NCBI GenBank assembly: GCA_021555075.1
Contig: JAKGBX010000001.1
Span: 1,116,001-1,180,000, forward strand
Direction of reading: 5' to 3'
From: Rhodobacteraceae bacterium LMO-JJ12
Lineage (GTDB): Bacteria; Pseudomonadota; Alphaproteobacteria; Rhodobacterales; Rhodobacteraceae
Length of the DNA: 64,000 bases
Each line of letters starts with the position of its first letter. The stretch's first letter is position 1. Positions 36,605-44,256 of the stretch are shown in pieces. Below the pieces are notes generated by a model. It was not told the DNA's origin and did not search any database. It worked only from the letters and a program-made list of their open reading frames with translations. The position numbers and the translations under genes were made by a program.

Positions 36605-36618
36605 GGTTCCTAGGAACC
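36605..36618. promoter_or_regulatory. Perfect 14-base palindrome, candidate HxlR operator
   Basis: GGTTCCTAGGAACC lies between the divergent hxlR-type gene (start at 36569) and the NTF2-like gene (start at 36691). It is 36 bases from the regulator start. Its perfect symmetry and position suit binding by an HxlR dimer. Confidence 0.6.
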
Positions 36619-36690
36619 AATAGTGTGCCTTCTTGCGAAGGTAAAGCTTGGGCGTCATGTTGTTGGGTGTCAACCAATAGGGAGAGGCAA

Positions 36691-37083
36691 ATGCCCAGCA
36701 AAGATTTAGTGGCAAAGTTTATTGAGGCCATGCGCGTGTCGGATGTTGAGACGCTGGACGCGATGACAACTGATGATTTTAGCTGGTGGATTGCCGGGAA
36801 GCCGGACTATCTGCAAACGGCGGGGGAGCACGACAAAGCGTTCTTTATCGGCTTTTTCGGCAGCGGCGGTGACATGTTCCCGAATGGGGCGGATTTTGCG
36901 GTTACGGGTATGATTGCCGAAGCCGACAAGGTTGCGGCGGAAGCGCATATGAAGGCCACGACGGCGATGGGAAGCGTTTATGACAACCTTTATCATTTCG
37001 TGTTTGAGATTGCGGATGGGCGTATCAAGCGCATGAAGGAATACATGGATACCCACCATGCCAAGGTGACTTTCGGACTATGA
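36691..37083 (+). CDS. NTF2-like (SnoaL-type) protein
   Basis: 130 residues from the ATG at 36691, with GGAGAG upstream. The alpha+beta barrel pattern is seen in VAKFIEAMRVSDVETLDAM, FSWWIAGKP and the closing YHFVFEIADGRIKRMKEYMDT. Such proteins are small hydrolases, isomerases or binding proteins; no substrate can be named. Its stop codon overlaps or abuts the SDR gene, and both lie opposite the HxlR regulator. Confidence 0.8.
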   Translation: MPSKDLVAKFIEAMRVSDVETLDAMTTDDFSWWIAGKPDYLQTAGEHDKAFFIGFFGSGGDMFPNGADFAVTGMIAEADKVAAEAHMKATTAMGSVYDNLYHFVFEIADGRIKRMKEYMDTHHAKVTFGL

Positions 37084-37106
37084 GGCGGGGCAGCGAAGAG
37101 AGCGTG

Positions 37107-37970
37107 ATGGATATGAAGCAGAAAACGGCATTGATAACGGGGGCCAACACCGGGTTGGGGTTTGAGATGGCGCGCGCGCTTGCCAAAGAGGGCTTGCATG
37201 TCGTTGTGGCCGGGCGCAGCCGCGACAAGGTGAGCGGTGCGATTGAAAAGATTGCCAGCGAGGTTGCGGGTGCGTCATTGGAGGCGGGGATTGTTGATCT
37301 CAACAGTCTGGCGTCGGTCAAGGCGTTTGCGGAAGGGTTTTGCGAGGGGCACGAGCGGCTTGATATCCTGATCAACAATGCCGGGGTCATGGTGCCGCCT
37401 GCGGGGCAGACGGAAGATGGGTTTGAGACGCAATTCGGGGTGAATTTCGTCGCGCATTTCGCGCTGACGGGGCATCTGTTTGATCTGTTGAATGCCACGC
37501 CGGGGGCGCGGGTTGTTTCGATGTCGAGCATTGGGCATAGGGGCGCGGCGATTGATTTTGACAATCTGCGGCTGGAAAAACCTTATGACCAGTGGCGCGA
37601 ATATGGTCAGAGCAAGCTGGCCGATCTGATGTTTGCGCTGGAGCTGGATCGCAGGTTGCGCGCGAGCGGAAGCGGTGTTTTGTCGCTTGCGGCGCATCCG
37701 GGGGTGAGCCAGACGGAGTTGACGCGCAATCTGGGCCATATCCCGGCGGATATTACGATGATGACCCCGGCCGAGGGGGTGGCCCCGGCGCTGGTTGCGG
37801 CGACGTCGCCCGATGTGGCCGGTGGGCAGTATTGGGGACCGGATGGTCCGGGGGAGCGGGCGGGCAAGCCCGGTCTTGCCGTGGTCGATCAGGCGGCACT
37901 TGGAGAGGGTGAGGCGGCACGGCTTTGGGCGTGGGCTGAAGACGCCACGGGGCTAAAGTACCCCGGCTAG
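37107..37970 (+). CDS. Short-chain dehydrogenase/reductase
   Basis: 287 residues from the ATG at 37107; an ATG at 37080 that overlaps the upstream stop is also possible. SDR features are the cofactor loop TGANTGLGFEMARALA (TGxxxGxG), INNAGVM, the catalytic Ser in VVSMSSIGHRGA and the YGQSK pair (Tyr and Lys, about 169-173). The AGR at the end of the second strand suggests a preference for NADP. It resembles retinol-dehydrogenase or WWOX-like oxidoreductases; the substrate is unknown. It probably acts with the NTF2-like protein. Confidence 0.9.
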   Translation: MDMKQKTALITGANTGLGFEMARALAKEGLHVVVAGRSRDKVSGAIEKIASEVAGASLEAGIVDLNSLASVKAFAEGFCEGHERLDILINNAGVMVPPAGQTEDGFETQFGVNFVAHFALTGHLFDLLNATPGARVVSMSSIGHRGAAIDFDNLRLEKPYDQWREYGQSKLADLMFALELDRRLRASGSGVLSLAAHPGVSQTELTRNLGHIPADITMMTPAEGVAPALVAATSPDVAGGQYWGPDGPGERAGKPGLAVVDQAALGEGEAARLWAWAEDATGLKYPG

Positions 37971-37989
37971 GGTTCGTCAGCGCAAGATG

Positions 37990-38688
37990 TCAGAAATCGC
38001 GCCAGAAGCTTGCCAGCACACCGAACTGATCGCCGCCCGTGAGGTCGGCGCTCAGGCCCAGCTCAATATGGCCGAATTTGCCCAACCGCATCACCAGCGA
38101 GGGGGCGAAGCGCGCGAAAGGCGGGTCGCCGTAGCTAACCCCGGTTTGGAGTTGGAAGATGGATTTGAAGCGATCACCGTGATTGAAGCCGAGCGTGAAG
38201 TCGGCCTTGTAATCAGTGCGCCGTGAGGTGAGGCGAATTTCAGCAACGCTTTCGATGGAGATCCAGCCGCTTTGGCCATTCCGAAAGCTGAACCCGTGAC
38301 CATAGCTCAGGCCTGGTCGCAGCGCAGCTTCGCCGGCGATGCGCCCGATGCCGAGTTCGGCGGCGACGATATGACCGGGGGCCAATTCGCCCAACGGGCG
38401 GCGCAGGAACAAGACGGCCTTGGATGCGCCCGATACGCCATGGCCGATATCCAGCCCCAGCGTCAGATCCTGGCCGAGCCCGTATTCGAGATAGGTGGTG
38501 GAATAGATCGAATAGGGCCCCGCGGCGCGGTTGGCAGATACCCGGGAGGTGGACGAGATGAAACCGTGCCCCTTCTCGCGTGGCCATGCCCCGGCAGCGA
38601 GCGGCGCGGGTGCCCAGATGATCAACACCAGGCAGAGCGTCGTCAGGGCCGCCCGCCAGAGGCGAAATGGGGTCGCGGGGCGACTCAT
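37990..38688 (-). CDS. Outer-membrane beta-barrel-like protein, unknown
   Basis: 232 residues from the ATG at 38688. A signal peptide (RLWRAALTTLCLVLIIWAPA, cleaved near LAAGA at residue 33) precedes alternating amphipathic strands such as STTYLEYGLGQDLTLGLDIG, TDYKADFTLGFNHG and FGHIELGLSADLTGG, ending in FWRDF. A terminal Phe and the strand pattern are typical of outer membrane barrels. The function is unknown. A longer reading frame to 38790 would put the signal peptide inside, so it is less likely. Confidence 0.7.
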   Translation of the reverse strand: MSRPATPFRLWRAALTTLCLVLIIWAPAPLAAGAWPREKGHGFISSTSRVSANRAAGPYSIYSTTYLEYGLGQDLTLGLDIGHGVSGASKAVLFLRRPLGELAPGHIVAAELGIGRIAGEAALRPGLSYGHGFSFRNGQSGWISIESVAEIRLTSRRTDYKADFTLGFNHGDRFKSIFQLQTGVSYGDPPFARFAPSLVMRLGKFGHIELGLSADLTGGDQFGVLASFWRDF

Positions 38689-38991
38689 GCACCGGCCTTT
38701 CCTTGTTCGGGCGCGTTGAGCATTCGAACCCAGCCAACCGGGGAAAGGCCACACGCCCGAAGTATTTGAGCGCTGAACGCGTTTGGTCACACGCCCTGAA
38801 CCAGACGTCGGTCGGGTGGTTCGGACATGTCTGGCGTTGATGGTATCTTAGACTTGGTAAACGAGAGGTTAACGAAACCGGGCAATCTGGGGCGAGGGGG
38901 GATGCGTCACCGGCGCAACAAAGAGGTGTTTCACAGGCGACAGCAATCTATTAGTCTTGTTCCTGAGACGCGCAGATTGAGGAAGTCAGAG

Positions 38992-39312
38992 ATGCCGAAG
39001 ATTGCCAAGAACAACACGTTCCAGACCGTGATCACCACCTTTGAGATGACCCCCGGCACGGCGCAAGACCTGATGGAAGCGTTAAACACTGCCTATGACG
39101 AATTCATCTCGAAACAGCCCGGATTCATCGGCGCGGGGCTGCATATCAACGACGCGCAAACCCGGATTGCCAACTATTCGCAATGGGAGCGACGCGAGGA
39201 TTTTCAGGCGATGCTGCGCACGTCGGAGATGCGCGAGCGCAACCGCAAGATCGCCGAGATGTGCAAGAGCTTTGAGCCAGTCATGTATGACGTGGTCGCG
39301 TCTTACGACTGA
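38992..39312 (+). CDS. Antibiotic biosynthesis monooxygenase (ABM)-domain protein
   Basis: 106 residues from the ATG at 38992, with GAGGA nine to ten bases upstream; the longer frame back to 38827 lacks a ribosome site. The ferredoxin-like ABM pattern is seen in FQTVITTFEMTPGTAQDLMEAL, FIGAGLHINDAQTRIANYSQW and MREFAEMC-like helix residues near 80-95. Such proteins are small dimeric oxygenases or stress proteins that need no cofactor. The 3' end is ten bases from that of the converging phospholipase D-like gene. Confidence 0.75.
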   Translation: MPKIAKNNTFQTVITTFEMTPGTAQDLMEALNTAYDEFISKQPGFIGAGLHINDAQTRIANYSQWERREDFQAMLRTSEMRERNRKIAEMCKSFEPVMYDVVASYD

Positions 39313-39322
39313 GAGTGCGGCT

Positions 39323-40873
39323 TTAGAGAAGCCACTCGATCGGCAGAACGCCGATGAGTGCGACTGAGACTTGTTGCAGCCGAGTTGCCTCGGGCTCTTC
39401 CTGATAGGTGATTTGTTTGCCGTCTGCGTCGGTCTCGTGCCAAACCATCTTGCCCTCGGGGGTAAGGTTGGGGCGGTAGCTGACATTGTCGATCTCGGTA
39501 TCGAAACTCTGACTGAGGCGGCGGGCCAAGTGGGGGCTGTCGATCAGGAAGCCCATTTCGCAATTCAACATGGCCGAGCGCGGATCAAAATTGAATGAGC
39601 CGATGAAAATCCTGGTGTCATCGACCGCGAAGGTTTTAGCATGCAGGCTGGCGCCGGAAATGCCGAAGGGAAGGATCTTTTGGTCCGCCACAGTTGCGCC
39701 GTTGGCGTGCCGTTTGAGTTCATAGAGCGCGACACCGGCTCGCAGCAGCTTGCGGCGATATTTGGAATATCCGGCGTGGACCAGCAACACATCGGTGGTA
39801 CTCATCGCGTTGGTCAGAATCCGCAGCTCTACCCCGTTCTGCGCAAGATCGGTGAGCAGTCGTGTCCCCTGGACTCCGGGAACCAGATAGGCCGTCACCA
39901 GATCGAGCCGCGCCGAGACTCCGCCGAGAATCTTGCCCAGCCGGGTGATCATCAACTGGTCGCGACGGGCGGTGCCCTGGCCCTTGACCGGATCGTCGGC
40001 GACAAGCTCTACATCGGTCCATTCCAGATGATCGAGGTCGGGCAGGTAGCGCGCGATGTCGCTCTGCGCGTCCTGCAGTACATCGGCGGCTTCGGGGCTG
40101 TTCTTGACGGTTTCAACACGGGTGAGAAACCCGGCCATGTCGCCGGGGGCCTTGATGATGCGCTCGACCTCAAATGCCGAGGCGCTGTTCCAGTATTGAT
40201 CGAACACCTCAGCGGTTTCGGGAACGATAGCGCCGGTGGCTAGAACATCCATGTCGAAAAAGAAGATCTCGTTGCCGAGCTGAAAATACTCGTCGCCGAT
40301 GTTGCGCCCGCCGACGATTGCCACGGCGCCATCGACGATCAGCGACTTGTTGTGCATCCGGCGGTTCATCCGCATGAAATCGAACGAATAGCCGAGAAGT
40401 TTGAACCTGCGCACGGTGGAGGGGTTGAACAGGCGGATCTGAAAGCGATCCTGATCGTTCAGCGCGGCCATGAAGGATTCGAGCCCGTGCACGCCATTGT
40501 CATCAAGCAGCAGGCGGATGTGAACGCCACGCTGCGCCGCACGCCACAGCGCTGCAAGCAACAGGATGCCGGAGGTGTCATCGTGCCAGATGTAATATTG
40601 CGCATCTATGGATTGCTCGGCGGCGTTGATCAGGGCAAGGCGGCTGGACAAGGCATCGCGCCCCGAGAACAGAGGTGCGACGCCGGACTTGCCGGGATGA
40701 GCATTGGCACTTCTCTGCATGAGGCGGCCCAGCCGGGTATTGTCGCGAGCGGGCGCGGCTTGGCTCGGGCTGCGCCCGGAAACGTCGGGCAGCGGAAACA
40801 GCAGCCGGGCAAGGGCGATCGCCGCCACAACGGCGACGATGAAAACCCCGAGAAATTTGGCGACGACAAGCAT
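39323..40873 (-). CDS. Phospholipase D / cardiolipin synthase-like protein
   Basis: 516 residues. An N-terminal membrane anchor or uncleaved signal (residues 4-28) is followed by two PLD domains, each with an HKD motif: H174-x-K176-x4-D181 in RRMHNKSLIVDGAVAIVGGRN and H411-x-K413-x4-D418 in SLHAKTFAVDD. Both are followed by the G(S/G)xN segment (GGRNIGDEYF, GSFNFDPRS). It should transfer or hydrolyse phosphatidyl groups at the periplasmic or cytoplasmic face of the inner membrane. Cardiolipin synthase is the likeliest role but is not certain. Confidence 0.88.
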   Translation of the reverse strand: MLVVAKFLGVFIVAVVAAIALARLLFPLPDVSGRSPSQAAPARDNTRLGRLMQRSANAHPGKSGVAPLFSGRDALSSRLALINAAEQSIDAQYYIWHDDTSGILLLAALWRAAQRGVHIRLLLDDNGVHGLESFMAALNDQDRFQIRLFNPSTVRRFKLLGYSFDFMRMNRRMHNKSLIVDGAVAIVGGRNIGDEYFQLGNEIFFFDMDVLATGAIVPETAEVFDQYWNSASAFEVERIIKAPGDMAGFLTRVETVKNSPEAADVLQDAQSDIARYLPDLDHLEWTDVELVADDPVKGQGTARRDQLMITRLGKILGGVSARLDLVTAYLVPGVQGTRLLTDLAQNGVELRILTNAMSTTDVLLVHAGYSKYRRKLLRAGVALYELKRHANGATVADQKILPFGISGASLHAKTFAVDDTRIFIGSFNFDPRSAMLNCEMGFLIDSPHLARRLSQSFDTEIDNVSYRPNLTPEGKMVWHETDADGKQITYQEEPEATRLQQVSVALIGVLPIEWLL

Positions 40874-41067
40874 GGCTAAGGCTAGCGCGCCCGCATATGC
40901 GTGGCAAGGAAACGAAGCACTGATGGCGGGCGGTATCGGTGACGAGGTGCGTGCCGGACGGGCAGGGCGCGGGCAGTGGCCAGATGCGCGCGAAACGCAT
41001 GACTTGCATCAATGTGGTTTGGTCACACATGATGCAATATGTGGCCAACAGCAGAAGGAGTGGCGCG

Positions 41068-41475
41068 ATGTATTCCAACATCATGGTTCCGGTTTCATTC
41101 GATGGGGATCGCAATGCGAGTGAAGCGGTTCGCGCAGCGCGCACGTTGGCGGCGGACGGCGCGACGATTACCCTGTTTCACGTTATTGAGCAGATACCGG
41201 CCTATGCGCTGACCCAGGCCTCGACGGGGTATCTCGAACAGGCGCGCGAAGCGGTGCAGGCCGGGCTCGACAAGCTGGCCAAAGATCTGCCGGATGCGCG
41301 CACTGTCGTGATCGAAGGTCATGCCGCGCGCGCGCTTTTGGACTATGCAAACGAAAGGGCGGTGGATTGCATCGTGATCGCCTCGCATCGGCCGGGATTG
41401 CAGGACTATTTTCTCGGCTCGACCGCGGCCCATGTAGTGCGCCATGCCCGCTGTTCTGTGCATGTGTTGCGTTGA
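41068..41475 (+). CDS. UspA-family universal stress protein
   Basis: 135 residues from the ATG at 41068 (AGAAGGAG upstream); the longer open frame from 40939 has no ribosome site. It begins MYSNIMVPVSFDG and ends with the nucleotide-binding set CIVIASHRPGLQDYFLGSTA (G-x2-G-x9-G(S/T) type) and CSVHVLR. ATP binding is therefore expected. A close paralogue follows 175 bases downstream. Confidence 0.9.
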   Translation: MYSNIMVPVSFDGDRNASEAVRAARTLAADGATITLFHVIEQIPAYALTQASTGYLEQAREAVQAGLDKLAKDLPDARTVVIEGHAARALLDYANERAVDCIVIASHRPGLQDYFLGSTAAHVVRHARCSVHVLR

Positions 41476-41650
41476 GGGCGGGCGGGTGCCAAAACGTTTC
41501 GAGGGAAACATGAGTTGCGGGTGTGTTGCCAAGCGCCAACCACATCATCCGGTTTAGCGCGTTTTGTGGCAGGTCGAATTTCAACCTGGTCGCGAAACGC
41601 ATTTGAGAACGGCAAGAGTCAAACAGACAAGATGTCAAAGGAGAAACGAC

Positions 41651-42058
41651 ATGTATAAGAACATACTGGTACCGATTGCGGCGGATCACGACCCGAGCAC
41701 CGAAGGCGTGCTTGAAGTGGCGCGGGCGCTGGCGGCGGACGGGGCCAAGATCACCACGTTGACCGTGATCGAGGCGATGCCGGGCTATGTCTCGGCGCAT
41801 TTACCGGAAGGGCAGTTGGAAAAGACCTTGCGCGATGTCGAGGCCGCGATGAAGGCCGAGATCGGCGCAGCATCGGACATATCGGTCAAGGTGGTTGAGG
41901 GCCACTCAGCGCGCTCGATCCTGGATTATGCCGACAGCGCGAAGGTGGATTGCATCGTGATGGCCTCGCATCGTCCCGATATCACCGATTATTTCCTCGG
42001 TTCGACGGCGGCGCGCGTGGTGCGTCGTGCCAAATGTGCGGTGCATGTGCTGCGATAA
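41651..42058 (+). CDS. UspA-family universal stress protein (paralogue of the preceding gene)
   Basis: 135 residues, the same length as the upstream UspA protein and sharing its ending (CIVMASHRPDITDYFLGSTA, CAVHVLR). The opening is MYKNILVPIAADHD, and AAAGGAG precedes the ATG. Tandem duplication followed by moderate divergence is the simplest history. A terminator follows directly. Confidence 0.9.
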   Translation: MYKNILVPIAADHDPSTEGVLEVARALAADGAKITTLTVIEAMPGYVSAHLPEGQLEKTLRDVEAAMKAEIGAASDISVKVVEGHSARSILDYADSAKVDCIVMASHRPDITDYFLGSTAARVVRRAKCAVHVLR

Positions 42059-42068
42059 GAAATGCGCG

Positions 42069-42092
42069 GGGTGGGCAGATTGCCCACCCTTT
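42069..42092 (+). terminator. Hairpin terminator after the second UspA gene
   Basis: GGGTGGGCA (42069-42077) pairs with TGCCCACCC (42081-42089) around a 3-base loop, then TTT. The T-run is short. Confidence 0.65.
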
Positions 42093-42165
42093 GCCCCGTG
42101 ATCGGGGTGTTGCGGCAGGCCGGGGCGCTTCCCATATCAGAAGGCCATAGTAAAGGAGCCTGCCG

Positions 42166-42516
42166 ATGAAGTGCCCGATTGACGATGAAACCCTGGTGAT
42201 GACGGAACGCCATGGCGTCGAGATAGATTATTGTCCGCGCTGTCGGGGTGTCTGGCTGGATCGCGGCGAGTTGGACAAGATCATCGACAAGGCGGCGGGC
42301 GCGATGGCGCTGCCTGATCCGGCACCTGCGCCACCTCCTGCACCTGAAGCACCAGGCGCGGCACCTGATCCGCAGGTCTGGCGCGAGCCATATCGCGAAG
42401 CGGAGCGCGGGAAGGACAAGCGCTATCGCGGGCGCTATTCGGATGATGACGATCATCGCTATTCGCGCAAGAAGCGGCGCAAGTCGATCCTGGCCGAGAT
42501 TTTCGATTTCGACTGA
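42166..42516 (+). CDS. TFIIB-type zinc-ribbon protein
   Basis: 116 residues. The N-terminal zf-TFIIB-like ribbon is MKCPIDDETL then DYCPRCRGVWLDRGELDKI; in the first knuckle the second cysteine is replaced by Asp (C3-P-I-D6). A Pro/Ala-rich linker (about 50-68) and a highly charged, Arg- and Asp-rich stretch (about 76-105) follow, and the end is IFDFD. The function is unknown; proteins of this layout are common singletons in Rhodobacterales. Confidence 0.75.
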   Translation: MKCPIDDETLVMTERHGVEIDYCPRCRGVWLDRGELDKIIDKAAGAMALPDPAPAPPPAPEAPGAAPDPQVWREPYREAERGKDKRYRGRYSDDDDHRYSRKKRRKSILAEIFDFD

Positions 42517-42620
42517 CTGTGGGCGCATTGGGCCGGGCCGTGGTATCATCATGGCAGGGTTTGTGGATTTTAACGGGGCGTGCAAGGGTTGCTGATATGC
42601 CCTGACAGAAGGACGGCCCG

Positions 42621-43436
42621 ATGAGCGAGAAACCTGTGATCGGCGCGCAATTGAGCGTGCTGGATCTGGACCGGCACCGCGATTGGTTATTCGAGAAGAA
42701 CCGCGATCTGGAACTGCCGGAATTCTGCATGGCGGATATTTTGCGCAACCCGCAGCCGTTTATCGACATGGCCTTGGCGAAGCTGAAGGGGTGGAACGGG
42801 CGGCTGGGCATACATGGGCCGTTTTCGGGGTTTGAGCTGAACGTGAAGGACCGCGAGGTGCGCGGCGTTGTGCGGGCGCGGCTGGATCAGGCGTTGGAGG
42901 TCTGTGAGCGGTTAAATGCGCGCCAGATGGTCATTCATTCGCCTTATGATGCCTGGGATGCGAACAATCTTGATAATGGGCCGAAGGATCGCGCGAAGTC
43001 TGTTGCGGCGATCTTGGAGACGTTGGGGCCGGCGTTGAAGCGGGCCGAGGCGGCGGGCGTCGAGATGGTGGTGGAGAACATCAAGGATACAGAGCCTGCG
43101 TTGCGGCGCGCGGTGGTTGAGGCGGCGGATAGCGCGGCTTTGCGGCTGTCGGTTGATACGGGTCATGCGGAGTGGGCGCATGTTTCGGCGGGAGCGCCGA
43201 GCGTGGCGGAGTTTGTGACGGACGCCGGGGAAATGCTGGGCCATGTGCATTTGCAGGATGCGGATGGGTTTGCCGACCGGCATTGGGTTTTGGGGGAGGG
43301 CTCGATTGATTTTCCGGCTGTGTTTGCGGCTTTGGGTGCGTTGGACGTGGCGCCGCATTTGATTGTGGAGATCAACGATTTTTCACGCGTGCCGGAGTCT
43401 GTGGCGTTTCTGGAGCGGTTGGGGTTGGGGGAGTAG
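42621..43436 (+). CDS. Sugar phosphate isomerase/epimerase-like TIM-barrel protein (AP endonuclease 2 family)
   Basis: 271 residues. The xylose-isomerase-like TIM barrel is recognised from HGPFSGFELN (about 65-74), MVIHSPYD (metal His, about 105-112), EMVVENIKD (metal Glu, about 150-158), LSVDTGHAEW (Asp and His, about 179-188) and a C-terminal LIVEINDFS. The metal set suggests a working isomerase, epimerase or endonuclease-IV-like enzyme. The substrate cannot be named from this context. Confidence 0.8.
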   Translation: MSEKPVIGAQLSVLDLDRHRDWLFEKNRDLELPEFCMADILRNPQPFIDMALAKLKGWNGRLGIHGPFSGFELNVKDREVRGVVRARLDQALEVCERLNARQMVIHSPYDAWDANNLDNGPKDRAKSVAAILETLGPALKRAEAAGVEMVVENIKDTEPALRRAVVEAADSAALRLSVDTGHAEWAHVSAGAPSVAEFVTDAGEMLGHVHLQDADGFADRHWVLGEGSIDFPAVFAALGALDVAPHLIVEINDFSRVPESVAFLERLGLGE

Positions 43437-43577
43437 GGTTGTGCATCGGGGGAAACCCACCCTATGAGTGGCACACTACTCCGAAAAGAGCCTTTTCAAC
43501 GCAACTCTCGGCAATAGGAATTGTTGAATCGTCAAGCGAATGAGTGCCGTGAGTTTTGGATTTGTCGATCACCCGTG

Positions 43578-44255
43578 CTATTTGACAATGCGTATGTAGG
43601 ACGGAAGACGTTTTCCTTTGAGCCTCTGAGAGGCGTCTTCTTTTAGGAATCTGCTTCTTGCGGAGTCGAGTATTTCAGCAAGCTTTTCGACATAGTGTCT
43701 TGACAATTCATCTACAGTTTTTTCGCTCAACCCATCTTTTAAATACCCTTCGAAGTCCATAAACCTCTGTTCGACCTTTCCGATTTCTGTTGGTAAGTCG
43801 ACATAATATGTTAGTTCATCACCGTTTGGCAGCTTCTTAGTCCAGCCTGTGCCTCCTAACCTATCGCCAATCACGAACCCATCAGCCCAAGGCGGTTGTT
43901 TTTCGACATTTTTCATCGTTTCTGGGGTCAATGCCCGTATCTGACAGCTACTTGAAACGCCTAGCTTTCCTTGTTTTTCAAGTTTGTTTCGTGCTTCCAA
44001 AAAGAACTTAAAGGCAGGGTCTTCTTTCATTTCACTTTGCTTAACTGCGTACCATTCGTCAAACTCAGGCTCTTTTCCCCTTAGGTTCTGAATTACGAAT
44101 GTGACCGACCGCCCAAAGACAATCAAATTCCGCAACCCAAGATTTCTTGTTCGGGCATTAGTGCTTTCCAAATCGCTCAACCCGGCTTCCGCTGCGAAAA
44201 GCACCTCTTCAGCTCGGCGCAATACTTCTTCGGTTTCAGAACGATTTTTCGACAC
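43578..44255 (-). CDS. AT-rich orphan protein directly behind uvrB, unknown
   Basis: 225 residues, starting at a GTG one base after the uvrB stop; GGAGGTGA overlaps that stop and serves as a strong ribosome site. The protein looks helical, soluble and rich in charged residues. FDEWY (65-69) and FFLEARNKLEKQG (84-96) recall HEPN-like proteins, whose R-N-x3-H motif here reads R89-N90-K-L-E-K94, so the His is missing. A hand count of one 60-base sample gives 37% G+C against 60% inside uvrB, which suggests recent transfer. No function can be assigned. Confidence 0.75.
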   Translation of the reverse strand: MSKNRSETEEVLRRAEEVLFAAEAGLSDLESTNARTRNLGLRNLIVFGRSVTFVIQNLRGKEPEFDEWYAVKQSEMKEDPAFKFFLEARNKLEKQGKLGVSSSCQIRALTPETMKNVEKQPPWADGFVIGDRLGGTGWTKKLPNGDELTYYVDLPTEIGKVEQRFMDFEGYLKDGLSEKTVDELSRHYVEKLAEILDSARSRFLKEDASQRLKGKRLPSYIRIVK

Positions 44256-44256
44256 T

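Noticed and set aside
37080-37106. ATG at 37080 as the SDR start
   Set aside because: It overlaps the upstream stop and could be used, but adds nine residues before the SDR fold and has only a distant ribosome site; kept as an alternative only.
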